64,000 nt of DNA, taken from the NCBI RefSeq assembly GCF_019801605.1, contig NZ_JAHVIT010000002.1:930001-994000 (forward strand), given 5' to 3'. A model generated the notes under the pieces. The model did not search any database. It saw nothing but the letters and a program-made list of their open reading frames with translations, and was not told the DNA's origin. This DNA is from Maritimibacter alkaliphilus. GTDB lineage: Bacteria; Pseudomonadota; Alphaproteobacteria; Rhodobacterales; Rhodobacteraceae. The position numbers were made by a program, and so were the translations under genes. Below are positions 61,960-64,000 of this stretch, one piece after another. The stretch's first letter is position 1. The number at the start of each line of letters is the position of its first letter.

Positions 61960-63018
61960 ATGAGCCGGTTCTGGAGCCCCCTCGTGTCCACCCTCGTGCC
62001 CTACACGCCCGGCGAACAGCCGCGCGACCGGGTGTTCATCAAGCTGAACACGAACGAGAACCCCCATGGGCCCTCGCCCAAGGCGGTGGAGGCGATCCAT
62101 CTGGCCACGGGCGACGGGCTGCGGCTCTATCCCGATCCGCTGTCGGGCGATCTGCGCGCCTCGCTGGCCTCGGGCATGGGGCTGTCCCCGGATCAGGTCT
62201 TCGTCGGCAATGGCTCCGACGAGGTGCTGGCCCACGCCTTCAACGCCTTCTTCACCGGCAAGGCGCCGGTGGCCTTTGCGGATATCACCTATTCCTTCTA
62301 CCGCACCTATTGCGAGCTCTACGGCATCGAGAGCCGGCACGTGCCGCTGACAGAGGGCTTCGGCGTCGACGTGGCCGACTACACGGGGGAGCAGGGCGGG
62401 GTGGTCCTCGCCAACCCGAATGCGCCCACGGGCATCGCCCTGCCGCTGGACGCGGTGGAGCTGGTCCTGAAACAGAACCCCGATTGCGTGGTTCTGGTGG
62501 ACGAGGCCTATGTGGATTTCGGGGCCGAAAGCGCCGTCTCGTTGATCGATCGCTACGAGAACCTGCTGGTGGTTCAGACCTTCTCCAAGTCGCGGTCCCT
62601 CGCCGGGATGCGCGTGGGCTTCGCCATGGGGCAGCGGCCGCTGATCGAGGGGCTGGAACGGGTAAAGGACAGCTTCAACTCCTACCCGCTCGACCGGCTG
62701 GCACAGGTCGGCGCGCAGGCAGCGTGGGAAGACCACGGTTGGTTCGACGCCACCCGCTACGCCGTCATGGCCGAGCGGGAGCGTCTGACGGTGCGCCTGC
62801 GCGGTCTGGGTTTCAAGGTGTTGCCCTCGGCGACGAACTTCGTCTTCGCCTCGCACCCGGGCCACGCGGCGGCGGAGCTTCAGGCCGCGCTGCGCGAGGC
62901 CGGCATCCTCGTGCGCCACTTCGGGGCTGAGCGGATACGCGACTGGCTGCGGCTCTCCATCGGCACCGCCGAGGAATGCGACGCGCTGGTCGCGGCGCTG
63001 GACGAGATCCTCGCCTGA
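61960..63018 (+). CDS. hisC: Histidinol-phosphate aminotransferase
   Basis: HisC (352 residues) is a PLP enzyme that makes histidinol phosphate; relatives also act on aromatic amino acids. Family features are [19 protein letters not shown], the [15 protein letters not shown] loop, [42 protein letters not shown], and [14 protein letters not shown] with the PLP lysine Lys210. An AAAGGA lies about 8 nt before the ATG. It is not in a his operon here; it stands between smc and a tiny membrane-peptide ORF. Confidence 0.95.
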   Translation: MSRFWSPLVSTLVPYTPGEQPRDRVFIKLNTNENPHGPSPKAVEAIHLATGDGLRLYPDPLSGDLRASLASGMGLSPDQVFVGNGSDEVLAHAFNAFFTGKAPVAFADITYSFYRTYCELYGIESRHVPLTEGFGVDVADYTGEQGGVVLANPNAPTGIALPLDAVELVLKQNPDCVVLVDEAYVDFGAESAVSLIDRYENLLVVQTFSKSRSLAGMRVGFAMGQRPLIEGLERVKDSFNSYPLDRLAQVGAQAAWEDHGWFDATRYAVMAERERLTVRLRGLGFKVLPSATNFVFASHPGHAAAELQAALREAGILVRHFGAERIRDWLRLSIGTAEECDALVAALDEILA

Positions 63019-63096
63019 CCGGCTAACGCCCGATTAACCACACCCGCCTACCGTCCCTTCGTCGCGACACATCGCGGCGGAAGGAGGTGAGGAACT

Positions 63097-63186
63097 TTGA
63101 GCGATGAATCGTATCGTCGGTGGATGGTGCTGATCGCGGTCGTGACCGTGGTGCTGGCCATCATCCGGCTCTGGATTGGCCGCTAG
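63097..63186 (+). CDS. 29-residue single-pass membrane peptide
   Basis: A TTG start with the very strong ribosome site AAGGAGGTGA 7-16 nt upstream begins MSDESYRRWMVLIAVVTVVL and ends in a short basic tail (IIRLWIGR). It has one membrane helix flanked by polar ends. It is 78 nt after hisC and ahead of a hairpin. The quality of the ribosome site makes it more credible than its length suggests. Function unknown. Confidence 0.6.
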   Translation: MSDESYRRWMVLIAVVTVVLAIIRLWIGR

Positions 63187-63199
63187 GCTGAAACAGAAA

Positions 63200-63229
63200 G
63201 GCCCTGCAGAGCGGCAACTCCGCAGGGCC
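63200..63229 (-). terminator. Hairpin terminator between the small peptide ORF and the transglycosylase gene
   Basis: GGCCCTGC (63200-63207) and GCAGGGCC (63222-63229) pair over 8 bp, with an extra inner GAG/CTC. On the minus strand TTTCTGTTT follows, so it best serves the transglycosylase gene, but it may act both ways. Confidence 0.65.
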
Positions 63230-63329
63230 AGATTGTGAAGTGAGGTGATGAACCCCGTATCGTCGTCGCTCTGGAATATACCCCAATCCCTACCGCTAAG
63301 TAAACGACGGTGCTGTCACCGCTCCCGGC

Positions 63330-64000
63330 TCACATCCGTTGCAGCAGCCCGGGCGTCGGCCAGGCGTCGGCGGGCAGGCCCATCTGCTTCTGCACGGCCT
63401 GCACCGCCTCGCGGGTCTTCTCGCCCAGGATACCGTCCACGCCGCCCACGTCGTAACCGCGGTTCACCAGCTTCTGCTGAAGCTGCTTCATCTGTGCCCC
63501 GCTGAGACCCGTGTCGGGATTGCCCGCATTGAAGACCGGCGCGCCCTCCAGCCGGGTGCCGAAATAGGCCGCCGTCAGCACATAGACGAAGCTCTTGTTC
63601 CATTCGAACAGCACGTTGTAGTTCGGGTAGACGAGGAAGGCCGGGCCGTGACGGCCCTGCGGCAGCAGGATCGAGGCCGGCAAGTTCGGCGCCAGCATCG
63701 CGCCCGAACGCGGCCTGACCCCCATCGAGGCCCATTGCGACGCGCGCAGCTGGGTCTGGAGCCCGGTCTGCGTCCAGTCGAGGCTCTCGGGCACGGTCAC
63801 TTCCTGCAGCCACGGCTCGTTCGGGCGCCAGCCAAGCGAGCGCAGCATCTTCGCACCGGACATCAGCGCATCCTGCGCGCTCTCCTTCAGGCGAACATGG
63901 CCGTCGCCATCCCCGTCGACACCGTTCTCGACGATATCCTCCGGCAGCATCTGGACCTGCCCGATCTCGCCGGCCCAGGCCCCCTTGGTGCCGGTGGGAG
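63330..64000 (-). CDS. Lytic murein transglycosylase, MltB type with peptidoglycan-binding domain (5' end outside window)
   Basis: This envelope enzyme cleaves the glycan backbone of peptidoglycan with anhydro-muropeptide release. The visible 223 residues start inside the SLT_2/MltB catalytic domain (GAWAGEIGQVQMLPEDIVENGVDGDGDG, the segment after the catalytic Glu), then LFEWNKSFVYVLTAAYFGTRLEGAP. A C-terminal PG_binding_1 domain follows (LQQKLVNRGYDVGGVDGILGEKTREAVQAVQKQMGLPADAWPTPGLLQRM). The catalytic Glu and signal peptide lie beyond the window edge. Confidence 0.93.
   Translation of the reverse strand, partial: PTGTKGAWAGEIGQVQMLPEDIVENGVDGDGDGHVRLKESAQDALMSGAKMLRSLGWRPNEPWLQEVTVPESLDWTQTGLQTQLRASQWASMGVRPRSGAMLAPNLPASILLPQGRHGPAFLVYPNYNVLFEWNKSFVYVLTAAYFGTRLEGAPVFNAGNPDTGLSGAQMKQLQQKLVNRGYDVGGVDGILGEKTREAVQAVQKQMGLPADAWPTPGLLQRM

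Overview
The window looks like a chromosomal segment of a high-GC marine-type alphaproteobacterium of the Rhodobacteraceae (Roseobacter group). This rests on the gene order rpsA-ihfB-lapA-trpF-trpB, a Nramp/MntR pair, a complete urtABCDE urea transporter, DUF2927, DUF2237 and DUF2189 proteins, and dispersed TTCGAA-centred intergenic palindromes. No integrase, transposase, phage gene or CRISPR array was seen. Almost all of it reads as core or stable accessory chromosome. The assignment is inferred from content, not from a search.

Layout. 1-5041 (minus): a five-gene peptide-type ABC importer whose genes all overlap by ATGA, with the binding-protein gene last and cut by the window edge. A LysR regulator diverges from it (5194-6093) over a nested inverted repeat. 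6108-8831: an N-carbamoyl-D-amino-acid hydrolase, tRNA-Arg(UCU) and an amidase. 9319-11305 (minus): lipoprotein L,D-transpeptidase, DsbA-like oxidoreductase, second L,D-transpeptidase. 11670-13723 (plus): a QseBC/PmrAB-like two-component system; CTTAA-N6-CTTAA boxes lie before it and before the second L,D-transpeptidase. 14023-16008: divergent mntR and mntH. 16032-18331: DUF2237, pth and an unrecognised sulfotransferase-like gene. 18482-23495 (minus): rpsA, ihfB, lapA, trpF, trpB. 24072-31909: DUF2189 membrane protein, intradiol-dioxygenase-like protein, and the tamA-tamB pair. 32186-43264: the most interesting block, two divergent operons holding two ATP-grasp proteins, two alpha-E domains, three transglutaminase-like proteins and one Anbu proteasome-like peptidase. 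44207-50435 (plus): urtABCDE. 50710-57363 (minus): dtd, then zinc-ribbon, SPFH/GYF, DUF2927 lipoprotein, TelA and XpaC genes, a 27-residue membrane peptide and a helical orphan. 57533-63186: GNAT, smc, hisC and a 29-residue membrane peptide. The window ends in an MltB-type lytic transglycosylase.

Themes. Several loci concern the envelope: two L,D-transpeptidases with a thiol oxidoreductase, TamAB, a lytic transglycosylase and the SPFH/TelA block. Several concern nitrogen scavenging: the peptide importer, D-carbamoylase, amidase and urea importer. The ATP-grasp/alpha-E/transglutaminase/Anbu block is the best candidate for a poorly described system: its enzymes suggest that peptide or isopeptide bonds are made, rearranged and cut, but its substrate cannot be read from sequence.

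Intergenic DNA carries two dispersed structured repeat families and several short tandem arrays. Many gene boundaries show 4-nt ATGA, GTGA or TTGA overlaps.
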